A DNA stretch of 64,000 bases from Glycomyces sp. TRM65418 (GTDB lineage: Bacteria; Actinomycetota; Actinomycetes; Mycobacteriales; Micromonosporaceae): assembly GCF_019710475.1 (NCBI RefSeq), contig NZ_JAJFAX010000006.1:282932-346931 (forward strand). Reading direction: 5' to 3'. The translations under genes were made by a program, and so were the position numbers. The notes beneath the pieces are model-generated. The model saw only the letters and a program-made list of their open reading frames with translations. It did not search any database and was not told the origin of the DNA. Of this stretch, positions 8,830 through 18,400 are shown in pieces; the first letter of the stretch is position 1; each line of letters opens with the position of its first letter.

Positions 8830-9231
8830 CTATCTGATGCTCTTCCTGTGGGCGACGATCGCCGCGACGGCGAACCCGACTGTCGCGGCGATGAGCAGTA
8901 TCAGTGCGGGATTGGCCCCAGCCGGAACGAGCTGTACTGTCCACTCCGTGCATTCGAGCACGAAACTGGGTGGGAACAGCCACTCTGTGAGGTTGACAAA
9001 CTCGCCTGCGCCGTGCCGACTGCATTCCTCTCCGGTGTCCCACGGGGAAGACACGAAGAGCGTGCCCACGTAGAGCGGGATTGCGATACACAGGGAAGCA
9101 AGCGATGCGGCGCTGAACACCGTGCTTCGCGCGGGGCGGCGCTTCCTCAAGGGGGCGGTCACGGCGGCGACCGCCAACACCACGAGGATGAGCAACGAGA
9201 CCGGGCACAGCACCGTCGCGGCGAAGATCAT
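8830..9231 (-). CDS. small membrane protein of unknown function
   Basis: A 133-residue protein with three predicted membrane segments: MIFAATVLCPVSLLILVVLA at the very N-terminus, ASLASLCIAIPLYVGTLF, and ALILLIAATVGFAVAAIVAH near the C-terminus. Between the second and third lies a roughly 45-residue loop with two Cys (EECSRHG and LECTEW) that could form an extracytoplasmic disulfide. I do not recognise the family. Codon use is typical of the genome. It stands alone between an IS remnant and a PLP enzyme. Confidence 0.6.
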   Translation of the reverse strand: MIFAATVLCPVSLLILVVLAVAAVTAPLRKRRPARSTVFSAASLASLCIAIPLYVGTLFVSSPWDTGEECSRHGAGEFVNLTEWLFPPSFVLECTEWTVQLVPAGANPALILLIAATVGFAVAAIVAHRKSIR

Positions 9232-9528
9232 CGGGTGACTTTAGCCGGTGTGTATCAGAAGGACTCGGCGGTAGGCCAGGGGTATGACTCCCTGGGGAGG
9301 AATTCGCTGAAGACGTCCTCCGTCGCATCGCCGACGGAGAGCGATCTACCCCAACTGAAACGAGGCAGATCGACCCGGACCTTGCCCCGGGAACAATGAG
9401 AAACCGCAGTTCAACAGCGGTCTGACTGCCTCGGCCTAATTGAGACCGGTCACACGGCGAAGCAGGCAGTGCGGTCAGCGTGGCGCAGGAGTGTTGAGCG
9501 CCGCGGGGCGTACGCCGCTGCGGCGCGA

Positions 9529-10545
9529 CTAGCCGCTCGATTCCTCGAGAACACTGCGCCAGGGGCCGGTGTCGATGCCCTTGCCCGCCAGCCACGCGTC
9601 GCTGTAATACGTGTCGCGGTACCGTTCGCCCCCTTCGCCGGCGACGATCACCATCGCGCCGGTTGCGCCGGTGCGGGCGGCGAGTTGGCGTGCGGCCCAG
9701 AGGCAGGTACCCGTGGCGGGGCCGTAACGGGTGCCGGTGCGCTCGGCGAGATACCGCATGGCGGCGATGCTCGCGGCGTCGGGGACGGGAACGACGCGGT
9801 CGGCCAGGTCGATGCGGAACGCCGGTTCGATGCGGGGGCGGCCGATGCCGGGAACGCGCGAGGGCATGCCGGTCCCATAGCCGGGGTCGCCGCTGGCCCA
9901 GCCGGGGAAGTACGCCGAGTGCCCGGGGTCGGCCACGGCCACCCGCGTCGGCGCGTCCGCGTACCGGAAGTGGCGCGCGAGGGTCGCGGCGGTGATACCG
10001 GTTCCGGCACCGCATACGACCCACCCTGGGGGTGTGTCGCACTGGGCGAGGAGTTCGCTGCCGATGTTCCCTGTGCGCCAGTCGGTCGCGGCTTCGGCGC
10101 GGTTGAACATGTCGAGGTAGAACCCGTTGTCCTGGGCGGCGATCCGCTCTGCGGTCGTGTAGATCGCCAGGGGCGGGTCGACCAGTTCGCACCGGCCGCC
10201 GAGCGACTCGATCGCGGCGACTTGGGCGGGGTGGGCGCGGGCGGGCATGACGGCGGTGAACGGCAGTCCGAGGAGGTTTGCGAAGTGTCCCAGGGAGAGG
10301 GCGCCGCCGCCTCCGGTGGCTTCGACGAGCGTCGCGCCTTCGCGCAGGTCCCCGCTGGCGAGCGCGTGCAGGAGGAGGTCGCGGATGAGGCGGTGCTTGA
10401 GCTTGCCCGAGGGGTGGGCGGACTCGTCCTTGAGGTGGACGACGGCGCCGCCGAACCGCGCGATCGCGCGTCGCAGTGGCGTCGCCGGCGCGGGTTCGGC
10501 CCGCAGCGCCGTGATCGCCCCGCGTGCCCATGCCGCTTCGGTCAT
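9529..10545 (-). CDS. PLP-dependent cysteine-synthase-family protein
   Basis: A 338-residue fold-type II PLP enzyme. The PLP-Lys motif is HPSGKLKHRLIRDLLLHAL (about residues 45-63), and a Gly-rich cofactor loop reads EATGGGGALSLGHFANLLG in place of the usual SSGNTG-like loop. The second Gly-rich loop VVCGAGTGITAATLARHFRY binds the PLP phosphate. This resembles the PLP-dependent cysteine synthase family often found alone in actinobacteria, which may act as a cystathionine or cysteine synthase or desulfhydrase. No metabolic partner is nearby, and IS5 debris begins directly upstream of its start. The reaction is uncertain. Confidence 0.78.
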   Translation of the reverse strand: MTEAAWARGAITALRAEPAPATPLRRAIARFGGAVVHLKDESAHPSGKLKHRLIRDLLLHALASGDLREGATLVEATGGGGALSLGHFANLLGLPFTAVMPARAHPAQVAAIESLGGRCELVDPPLAIYTTAERIAAQDNGFYLDMFNRAEAATDWRTGNIGSELLAQCDTPPGWVVCGAGTGITAATLARHFRYADAPTRVAVADPGHSAYFPGWASGDPGYGTGMPSRVPGIGRPRIEPAFRIDLADRVVPVPDAASIAAMRYLAERTGTRYGPATGTCLWAARQLAARTGATGAMVIVAGEGGERYRDTYYSDAWLAGKGIDTGPWRSVLEESSG

Positions 10546-10554
10546 GCGCCCATC

Positions 10555-10866
10555 CTACGCCGGATGCAAAAGTGGCCGCACTGCGCGAGGTGTGTAGCAG
10601 GTGAGAACTGCTGCGAGGGCGAGGAATGCGGTGAGGAGGTGGACATGGCGCTCATATCGGATGGTGAGGCGGCGGTGGCCGCCGAGCCAGGCGATGGTGC
10701 GTTCCACGGCCCGGCGGTGGCAGCCCAGGCGCGCGGAGGACTCGATACCCCGGCGGGCGATGCGGTCGCTGCCACCGCCCTGGGCGCGTTTCGGTGCGAC
10801 TGGAATCAGCGGCTCAGTGATTTCCCACAGCCCATCGGGCACCAGACGCTTGGCGAACTCATCCAC
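10555..10866 (-). pseudogene. IS5-family transposase with a large internal deletion
   Basis: The reading frame starts like the complete copies (MDEFAKRLVPDGLWEITEPL) but after AQGGG it jumps directly to the C-terminal RIARRGIESSARLG block, an in-frame loss of about 175 residues that removes the catalytic centre. The left IS end is present at 10895-10914 (reads TAAGAGCTTGTCTCGG on the minus strand). The right end beyond LTCY is replaced by unrelated sequence. It cannot encode an active transposase. Confidence 0.8.
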
Positions 10867-10938
10867 ATCAGATCGATATCAGATGCCTTGCGTGGCAACC
10901 GAGACAAGCTCTTACTGGCCGTGCTCATCAGGGCTTGT

Positions 10939-12166
10939 TCAAGTTCCTGAAGGGTTCGGGTGGTGGTGGGTGCCCAGGATTGGGAGGGCTCGTTCGGGTT
11001 CTTCCCGGATCGCCCTGGTGGTCGTGGCGATGTTGACGGCGCCGAGGGTCTTGAGGGCGCCGATGGCGAGGTTGCGGAAGGCGGCCATGGCGCGGGGTGC
11101 GGTCCCGGCGTGGACGGTCGAGGCGTCTTCGCCGAAGGTGACGTCCCTGATGTGGGGAGACGAGTTCTCTATGGACCAGTGGCCCCTGATCCAAGCGGCG
11201 AGGACGGCCGGGGTGGCCTGGTGCGCGTCGAGGCTGGTGACGGGGAAGACGGTCTCTCTGGTTTCGGATTGGCCGGATTCCTTGCGGCGGGGGCGGACGC
11301 GGATGGCGAGTTCGGCCTCGGGGAAGGCGATGCCACCGAGGTTGTTGGCGACGGCCATGGTGTTGATCGAGCGGGACTCGGTGCGGCCGTGTCCATTCTC
11401 AGAGGCGGTAGGGGCGACGGGGAGCTGGCTCCAGGGCAGGGCGCTGATCTGGGTGTGCGTGGTCGGCTGGTTCGTCTTGATGACCGCGATGTAGTGCGCC
11501 TGTTTGGCCTTCACCAGCCATGTGGCGTGGTCTTGGACGGTGTGGAGGGCATCGAAGGTGATCACGTCGCCGGCCCAGCCCAGTGGCGCGAGCAGGGGCT
11601 TGCAGTGCGCGGTCTCGTTCGTCGTCGCTCCGACCTCGGCCTGGGCGACAGTGACCGGCAGGCGGTGGGTAAGGGCCGAGAGCAGGTGACGGTGCCGCTG
11701 GTCGAGCCGGGCCGAGCCTTTCAGGGCTTTGCCGTCGACGGCGATGATCCGCTGCGGGCGCCCGGGGCCGGTCGGGTCGGTCAGTGCGTGGTGGCGGTCG
11801 GCCGGGTAGGAGCCGATCGCTTGGTCGAGCGCGTCGCCGTCGAGACGTTCGAGGGCGCGGCCGATCGTGGCCCGCGAAGGGAAGCGGCGCCAGCAGAGCA
11901 GATGACGGCGGATCCCGACCGCTTCCAGGATCTCGGCCCCGGCGCGGGCACCCCATTCGGCGAGTTCGTCGATGCTCCTCGCGCCCGAGACGGTCGCGCA
12001 GGCGCAGACGAGCAGGATCGCGGTCAGGGAGTACCAGCGGCCGCGCCGGGATCTCGGATCGGGGACCGAGTCGAGGTAGGGGGCGCAGGTCGGCGACTGT
12101 GTCGGGTTCGAGCGGACCCGGCTTCGCGAGCACGGCGGGGATCGGGGAGGGCGAGCGGGCAGGCAC
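10939..12166 (-). pseudogene. ISAs1-family transposase, frameshifted near its start
   Basis: Most of the protein (YLDSVPDPRSRRGRWYSL onward, about 380 residues) is an ISAs1-type DDE transposase. Recognisable blocks are RSIDELAEWG, IAVDGKALKGS (first catalytic Asp), VITFDALHTVQDHA (second) and IRGHWSIEN (Glu). The natural N-terminus begins at a GTG at 12166 (VPARSPSPIPAVLAKPG) but lies in another frame. The two frames join at a run of five G at 12079-12083, and one base fewer would restore a continuous protein. Terminal inverted repeats were not located with confidence. Either a recent inactivation or a homopolymer error. Confidence 0.72.
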
Positions 12167-12357
12167 GGGATGCTTTCGTGATGGTTGGGCTTCAGCACCC
12201 GAGGATCACGAACCCCGCGCCTGCTCCGCTCAGCAACCCAAATCAGTTTCAGCCCGGCGATGTGCTTGACCGCGGGCATCAAACACACCCGGCATTGTCA
12301 GTGGTGAGGGCTGGATCAACCCGATCATCGAATCCTGTTGAGCTGCAAGGACAAACA

Positions 12358-12771
12358 TCAGTCCTTCCTGATCCATTGCGGCTTGACCTCGTGTTCGCTG
12401 ACCCGCCAGCCCATTGGCGTCCGCACCACGACACTGCTCGAGCGCAGGCCGCCGATCTGATGGGGCGGCTCGCCCTCGCGGAAGTAGTACACGACCGAGT
12501 TCGCCGAAACGGCCGCCCGGTCGCCGTCGAGCTCCACCAACACGTCGAACTGCGTGTGCTGCGTGAGCTCTCCCTCGATCTCGGCTTTGCGCATGAAGTC
12601 GACGAGGCTGTCGAGGCCGCGCATCGCTCCTCCCCGCGGCGAGTGCACCACCACGTCGTCGGTGAAGACGGTGCCGGCGTCGTCCCATCGGCGTTCGTCG
12701 AGCAGGAGCGCGAAGCGGGTGAACAGGTCAGCGATCTCGAATCGGTCGGCGATCATCGCGTGGTTGGACAT
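12358..12771 (-). CDS. SnoaL-like / NTF2-fold protein
   Basis: A 137-residue cone-shaped NTF2-fold protein. I start it at 12771 (MSNHAMIADRFEIADLFTRF) because the frame upstream runs into the promoter and a GAGGA site lies 5-9 bases ahead. Family-typical features are the N-terminal helices IADLFTRFALLLDERRWDDA, the strand VFTDDVVVHSPRG and the C-terminal GWRVSEHEVKPQW. Members act as dehydratases, cyclases or isomerases on small hydrophobic substrates, or only bind them. It is transcribed divergently from a MarR regulator with two palindromic sites between them, which suggests it is the regulated enzyme. Confidence 0.78.
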   Translation of the reverse strand: MSNHAMIADRFEIADLFTRFALLLDERRWDDAGTVFTDDVVVHSPRGGAMRGLDSLVDFMRKAEIEGELTQHTQFDVLVELDGDRAAVSANSVVYYFREGEPPHQIGGLRSSSVVVRTPMGWRVSEHEVKPQWIRKD

Positions 12772-12799
12772 GCCATCCTCTTTCGTTTGTCTTACTAAC

Positions 12800-12842
12800 G
12801 TTGGTGGAGCCAACTATAGATGGATTCGTTGGCGATGCCAAC
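12800..12842. promoter_or_regulatory. paired 15-bp palindromic operators (MarR sites)
   Basis: Two related palindromes, GTTGGTGGAGCCAAC (12800-12814) and GTTGGCGATGCCAAC (12828-12842), match at 12 of 15 positions and start 28 bp apart. They lie between the SnoaL-like gene and the MarR gene, the second ending 16 bp before the MarR start. MarR proteins bind such palindromes as dimers, so autoregulation plus control of the divergent gene is likely. Confidence 0.65.
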
Positions 12843-12858
12843 CTTGTATCGTGAAGTG

Positions 12859-13308
12859 ATGGAGCAGACTCCCGCACGCTTGATCGAGATGCCCAGCTGG
12901 CTGCTCACCCAGTTGGCAGTCCACGCCCACCGGCTATCGGCAGAGGCCTTCGCCGAGGCGGGCGCGCGCGGGTACCACTACCGAATCCTGTCCTCCCTGG
13001 ATGAGTTCGGCGTCGTCAGCCAGGCCGAGCTCGGCCGCCACTCCAACATGGACCGCAGCGATGTGGTGGCGGCGGTCAACGAACTCGCCGAGCAGGGCTG
13101 CCTCGAACGCACCCCCGACCCCGACGACCGCAGGCGCAACCTCGTGTCCCTCACCAAGACCGGTGAGGAGCAACTGCGGCGACTGGACCGCGCGCTCGAC
13201 AAGGCACAGGAATCACTGCTCGAACCGCTCGCGGCCGAAGACCGAGCAGCCTTGACTCGCATGCTCGGTCAGCTACTCGCACACCACCAGCGCACCCAAC
13301 GGAGTTAG
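12859..13308 (+). CDS. MarR-family transcriptional regulator
   Basis: A 149-residue winged-helix repressor. The ATG at 12859 (MEQTPARLIEMPSWLLTQL) is preferred over the one at 12820, because the upstream choice would place the operator inside the coding region. The recognition helix is around LGRHSNMDRSDVVAAVNELA and the wing carries the family hallmark DPDDRRRNLVSLT. MarR proteins respond to small aromatic or xenobiotic ligands. Here the partner is the divergent SnoaL-like protein. Confidence 0.85.
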   Translation: MEQTPARLIEMPSWLLTQLAVHAHRLSAEAFAEAGARGYHYRILSSLDEFGVVSQAELGRHSNMDRSDVVAAVNELAEQGCLERTPDPDDRRRNLVSLTKTGEEQLRRLDRALDKAQESLLEPLAAEDRAALTRMLGQLLAHHQRTQRS

Positions 13309-13389
13309 GACACGCCTCGACCGTCCATCCCAGCATCGCGCCGCAACCACAACCCACACCGACCCGGAACTTGAACACACCCTGCGTGC

Positions 13390-13920
13390 TCATCTCGTGA
13401 TGCGACGACTTCCCACTTCGCGATGCCAGTAGTCGGCATCGGCGCTGGTGCTCTGGATGATCGCATCGGGTCGGACCGGGGCCGGCCACAGCTCCAGCAG
13501 GTAGCGGTCCACTGCGCCGTCGGCGAACTCGCCCTGATGACCGGCATCGCGCCCGCAGGCGCTGACGCGCACCCGGTAGGCCCCGGAAGGAAGGTCAAGG
13601 CCACCGCCGTCTTCGCCTGCCCAGACACCCCACACCACCTCAGCGTCAAGCGGAATCGCGATGGAGACCTCGACGATGTCCTCCCAGGCTTCGACATCAG
13701 CCGGAGAAGGCTCGGGCGCCAGGACGATACGCACAGGCGAGCCCCCGGACCGCCTGGCGAGATTGACGTACAACCCTAGGCCGGAAGCGGCTCCGACCAA
13801 GCCGTTCACCTGACCGGCGAAGTTTCGATCGAAATCGCCGTCGAAACCGTAGTCGCCCCAGCACAGTTCGAACAGTCCGTAGTCGGTCTCGACCATCTCG
13901 TCCAGCAGCACTCGCCCCAT
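13390..13920 (-). CDS. hypothetical acidic protein
   Basis: A 176-residue, acidic, soluble protein. The start at 13920 (MGRVLLDEMVETDYGLFELC) is chosen because upstream in-frame codons are low quality and the protein looks complete from there. It has several aromatic beta-strand-like stretches (YGLFELCWGDYGFDG, VRIVLAPEP, RYLLELWPAP) and no signal peptide or membrane helix. I do not recognise the family. Small acidic proteins of this type in actinomycetes are often immunity or accessory proteins, but nothing here demonstrates that. Confidence 0.6.
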   Translation of the reverse strand: MGRVLLDEMVETDYGLFELCWGDYGFDGDFDRNFAGQVNGLVGAASGLGLYVNLARRSGGSPVRIVLAPEPSPADVEAWEDIVEVSIAIPLDAEVVWGVWAGEDGGGLDLPSGAYRVRVSACGRDAGHQGEFADGAVDRYLLELWPAPVRPDAIIQSTSADADYWHREVGSRRITR

Positions 13921-14004
13921 ACACCGATTCTGGCACCGGGAACCGACGGCCCAGAACGCCGCCCACGGACGGCTACTCTCGCCAACCCACACTCCGAGAA
14001 CCTA

Positions 14005-14039
14005 CTGAGACACACTCTAAGAGCGCGTCTCAGTTGGTG
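14005..14039. repeat. two IS5-type ends abutting head to head
   Basis: A near-perfect 29-bp palindrome (14005-14033, arms CTGAGAC and CTCT either side of base 14019) is formed by two IS ends facing away from each other. The right-hand one, 14018-14039, is a 22-base exact copy of the IS end at 15413-15434 in inverse orientation. No transposase is attached to either. Confidence 0.65.
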
Positions 14040-14095
14040 TATTCGCTGCTCCCCACGAAGGGCCGCGGTGAGGATGCTCGGTAGGCTTGGGTCGC

Positions 14096-14572
14096 ATGAG
14101 CGAGCAAGTGAACCCCCAGGGGCATGAGAGCCGATCCGTCTTGCGGCGTAGGGGACGCGAGATCGCCTTGGGCAAGACCCTGATGGTCAGTCTCGCTCAG
14201 GTCGCCGCTGCCGCTGCGGTCACGTTCGGCGGCGATGCCGTCTCCTCGTCCTGGGCTGGCACCTCAGAGGAGTTCGCCCCCGGCGCGGGCGTACCATACA
14301 TGCTGGCCCTCCTGCTGCTCGCCCCGCTCAGCGCGGTGATCATCGGGCCCCTGGTGGCCGGGAAGTTGCAACTCGGCGCCGCCGGGTTCTACTGCCTCTC
14401 CTTCGTCGTCGGCTATCTGGTTTGGCTGTTCGCATTGTGGAACCCGAGTAGCTCCGGGAACGTGCTGTTGCTCCTTCTGGTCATAGCTCCTGCGAACCTG
14501 CTCGTTGGCTACAACGCCGGCATGCATCGAAGCTGGACACCTCCTCCAGGCACATCCAGCTCAGGCTTATGA
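14096..14572 (+). CDS. membrane protein of unknown function
   Basis: A 158-residue protein with about four hydrophobic segments: LMVSLAQVAAAAAVTFG, VPYMLALLLLAPLSAVIIG, GFYCLSFVVGYLVWLFALW and VLLLLLVIAPANLLVGYNAG. The start ATG at 14096 is preferred over a TTG 9 bases earlier. The C-terminus (HRSWTPPPGTSSSGL) runs up to the degenerate left end of the downstream IS, so the last residues may be a by-product of the insertion. No family recognised. Confidence 0.55.
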   Translation: MSEQVNPQGHESRSVLRRRGREIALGKTLMVSLAQVAAAAAVTFGGDAVSSSWAGTSEEFAPGAGVPYMLALLLLAPLSAVIIGPLVAGKLQLGAAGFYCLSFVVGYLVWLFALWNPSSSGNVLLLLLVIAPANLLVGYNAGMHRSWTPPPGTSSSGL

Positions 14573-15431
14573 GTTCGCTCCGCCTGGCGTGCAAGGCATC
14601 TGGTATAGATCGTGCATGGACGAGTTCGCCAGGCGCCTGGTGCCCGACGGGTTGTGGGAGATCGTCGAGCCGCTGATTCCGGCCTCGCCGAAGCGGGCGC
14701 AGGGCGGCGGTATCCCCAGGGTCGGTGACCGGCAGGTGTTCGCGGCGGTCGTGTTCGTCCTGACCACCGGTTGCGCTTGGCGGCTCCTGCCGCCGGTCTT
14801 CGGCGTCTCGCACCAGACCGCGCACCGGCGGTTCACCGAGTGGTCCGAGGCCGGACTGTGGGCGAAGCTGCACCGGGCTGTGCTCGACCGGCTCGGCGCC
14901 GCCGGCGAGATCGACTGGTCGCGGGCGATCGTCGACGGCGCGAGCCTGCGCGCCAAAGAAGGGGGATCGCTGACCGGCCCCAACCCGGTCGATCGCGGCA
15001 AATCCGGCTCGAAGATCCACGTCCTTACCGACCGCGCCGGACTGCTACTCGCACTCGGGGTCTCGGCCGCGAACATGCATGACTCGCAAGCCTTCGAGCC
15101 GCTGGTCCAGGGCATCCCGAAGATCCGGTCGCGGCGTGGCCCGCGTCGCAGGAAACCCGCGAAGGTCCACGCCGACAAGGCCTACGACATCCCCGGCTGC
15201 CACCGCGCGCTGCGCGAGCGGCGTATCGGCAACCGGATCGCCCGCCGCGGCATCGAGTCCTCGGCCCGGCTCGGCCGCCACCGTTGGGTCATCGAACGCA
15301 CCATCGCCTGGCTCGGCGGCTACCGCCGCCTCACCATCCGATACGAACGCCACGGACACCTGTTCGCCGCATTCCTCGCCCTCGCCGCAGCGATCACCTG
15401 CTACAAGAAACTCACCAACTGAGACGCGCTC
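14562..15431 (+). mobile_element. IS5-family (IS427-group-like) insertion sequence
   Basis: The right end is clear (15413-15431, then a TTA that would be the duplicated target). The left end is degenerate. By alignment with the copy at 23330 it begins near 14562 (GGCTTATGAGTTCGCTC against the usual GAGCTTGTCTCAGTTGG). The segment carries one full-length transposase gene. Left boundary uncertain by about 10 bp. Confidence 0.7.
14616..15422 (+). CDS. IS5-family transposase (full length)
   Basis: A 268-residue transposase starting MDEFARRLVPDGLWEIVEPL. The N-terminal DUF4096-type domain contains TTGCAWRLLPPVFGVSHQTA. The DDE domain contains DGASLRAKEGGSLTGPNPVD (first Asp), KVHADKAYDIPGCHRALRER (second Asp) and the Y-(2)-R-(3)-E-(6)-K-like block VIERTIAWLGGYRRLTIRYE (Glu). 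It ends ITCYKKLTN 9 bp before the IS edge. Unlike the copy at 23375 it is one continuous frame, so it could supply transposase to the defective copies in the window. Confidence 0.9.
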   Translation: MDEFARRLVPDGLWEIVEPLIPASPKRAQGGGIPRVGDRQVFAAVVFVLTTGCAWRLLPPVFGVSHQTAHRRFTEWSEAGLWAKLHRAVLDRLGAAGEIDWSRAIVDGASLRAKEGGSLTGPNPVDRGKSGSKIHVLTDRAGLLLALGVSAANMHDSQAFEPLVQGIPKIRSRRGPRRRKPAKVHADKAYDIPGCHRALRERRIGNRIARRGIESSARLGRHRWVIERTIAWLGGYRRLTIRYERHGHLFAAFLALAAAITCYKKLTN

Positions 15432-18400
15432 TTACTCCCGGGCGAGAAGGATGATCTCCAACGGTGCCGTGCCGTTGAGTCGATGTTCGAGCAAAGTGAC
15501 GCCTGCGGCGACCGAGCGGAAGGCCGAAGCGACCGAAGGGTTGCCCGCGAGTTCGGCTTCCCCGGCCAACAGCAAAGCGGGGATCCGAACGTTCGCGAAG
15601 TCCTTGAGTAGAGGTCGTTGCGTACGTGTCAACACCGGCTCCGCAGTGTGGAGAAGCTTCCACGCGACCGACGGTGCCCAGATCGGCTCTCGTCGGTTCA
15701 CGTTGTCGCCTCCCATGGCGGAGCATGCCACGCGAAGCTTCTCGAAAAGTGAGTCAAGATCCACTGATTCGCTGAAGAGTAGCCGGTATCCAAAAACTCC
15801 CGAACATTCAAGGAGACTCAGCTCGAAAGTTTCCTTCGGAACTGCAAATTTCTTGTCTGTGTGCGTCATCACCTCCGTGTCGGATGCGACGTTTGTAAGA
15901 ACCTGAGTTAGGGTCCGTCCCATTACATTCTCGAACGCGGTCTTCCTTGTGCTGGCGTAGTCGAGGGTCCGCGGGTCGAAGTTGGCTGAGAATTGGCTCG
16001 CCGATGAGAAAGCATCGTCGAGCTGGCGTGCGAGTGCCAAGGAGTGCGTCAAATTGCGAGCGCTGGGTTGAGTGGATGCGAGTTGCTTCGCCAGCCCGTG
16101 CACGAGTTGAAAATCGAGCTTGTGCGCTCTCTTGAGGTCATAGGCAGGGAAGGAGTCCTGCAGCAGCATCCTGACGATCTCGACGTTGAGGAGGAGATCC
16201 TTTGTGGTGAGAAAGGCGTATTCGACCTCATCATCGTATGTTCCGCGAGAGTAGTGGGAGAGCGATCGGCTGAAGGCATCGGCGATCGCACGAGCATCGA
16301 GACGAATTCCGGCGAGGATGAAATCGATGATCAACGGCGAGTGCACAAGATCGAGCCGGACTGCAATAAGCAGGTCCTCACCGGTTACCTCAAGGGGATC
16401 ACTCTCATCCGCCGACCACGATTTGCGAGCCACTGTGCCCTGCGCGCTTGCCGTCCAAGCGGTTCGGCGCAGTTCGGCGTCCTGACTCTGCGCTGTTCCA
16501 TTGCTCATCAGGAACTCGACTTCAGGGCTGGTGGGCAGTCGAAACGTAGTGGCGTTCTCGGGTACATCGACGCTGTTGATCCAGTCGATGAAGGCCCTTA
16601 CATCGCTGCGCCAGATCCCGGCCGCAGGTCGAGACGGATCGAGCTCCATTTCATTCATGCCCTCAGGAAATGGGACACCCGTGTCTTCGCAGAACAGCCA
16701 ATAGAGATGCTCGGGGATCGGGTACGGGCAAAGCATCGTCCCATGCTCGTCGGTGACGAGCCTGCTCAAGTGACCCGCCGCGAGAGCGCTGGCAATGAGA
16801 CGGCGGCGTTCGGGGTCTGCGCCGTCCTCGAACGCCTCCTTCAGCAGTCGGTCGAGGCTGGCGCGAACTTCGCGATCCAGTTGTCCGTGCCACACGCAGT
16901 CGAACGCCAGCGCCAGCGAGGCACCCGTGTTCTTCTTCAAGCACGCCTCAACGATGTCGTGTGCGTCAGCGTCGGTGACGTACAGCAGCGTCGTTTCCCG
17001 CCACCAGGGGTCGCCGACCGAGCGGACCAGCGTCGAGACCAAGTTCTTACTGCGAATGTGCTTGGAGGCCAAGTATTCACCGAGGGTGTGGTGTGCGAAC
17101 GCGTACAGATCCTTCTCCCGTTCGACCAGCAGCCCGCTGGTCTCCACGAGCGCGGTCAGTAGGTCCTCAGCGCTTATGTCGGAGTCGACCTGCTGCAGGA
17201 CACGGTTGAAGACTTCTAGCACCTGATGCTTCGGGTAATCGCGCGTCTCAGCGACCATCATGTCGTACGCCAGTGCCGCGAGGATTCGCTGCCGGACCGT
17301 GCCAGGCGGTTTGACCTCGAGTTTCTTGGACTCCTGGCGTCGCCAGAGCATGACGTCGCAGACTTGGTCGTAGAGGTCGGCTCGACCCGCCGGCAGCGAA
17401 CGTCGATCGCGGTGCACCAACACCATCATCGTCAGCAGCAGGGGGTTGACCGCCAACTCCATCAGCGCCGGAGCTGAGGAGAGCTGGCTGATCAAGTCTT
17501 CGGCCTCTTCGCGGGCGCGCTGGTCGATCTCAGGGCCGGATGCTCCGGTCGCCAGTCGTTCGGCGGCGCGGCACCAGCCGAGGACGAACTGGCGGATCTG
17601 TTGAGTCGTGAACGGCCGCACTTGAAGCACGGTCGCTTGAGGTATGACCGCGGTCTTATATCCGTGAGGCCGAGAAGTGATCACGAAGTCGTTCTTCGGG
17701 TGCTTGGCGATCTGCTTCTCGATCCATTCAGCGATGGCGGCGCGGTGTTCGCTGCGCGCGACTTCGTCGAGGCCGTCGAGAAGGATCAGACAGTTACCGG
17801 CGCGCAGCTGAACTTCCCACCAGCCCGGAGGCTCGGCGACCGCGAGAGTTCCCACGTCAGCCCTGATAAGGTGCGCGAGTGTCGGGGGCGGTTCGGGCGA
17901 CTCAGAGGTCTTGGTGGTCAGCGATTCGGCATGGTCGCGAAGCGCTAGCATCACGGGAATGCGGCGTCGGCGATCCTTGCCCTGATTGGCCGCGAGTCGG
18001 GCCGTGTGCCGAAGCAGTGTGCTCTTGCCGCTGCCCGGGGCGCCGATGACCGCGCAGACGGCCGGTCGCTCCTGGTCCAGGAAATCGTGGATCGATTGTC
18101 GCCGAGTCTGATCGACGCGCGGGGCGGGAAGCAGCCCGCCTGCCTTGCCAGAGGGAGACCCGGGAGCCAGACCGACATCCACATAGACCGCGTCCAACTC
18201 AGGGATGTGGCTGGGTGTGTGGGCTAGGTCCCGCGCGTTGATGTGGCCCTCGCGCTCCAGTACGTAACGGCGGTAGTAGCGGGCGTAGCGCGAGACCCGA
18301 CGGCCGAGAGCGAGGTCGACAACGTCCATGACCTGCTCAATGCGGCGGCGCACGACCTGCTGGGCGACCGAAGCCACGATCGCGCCCAACAGGATCACGA

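Noticed and set aside
14018..15434. A composite transposon carrying the membrane-protein gene between inverted IS ends
   Set aside because: The two ends match over 22 bp, but both are right ends, flanking TAA and TTA are not direct repeats, and a separate degenerate left end lies at 14562. A solitary end plus one IS explains the data better.
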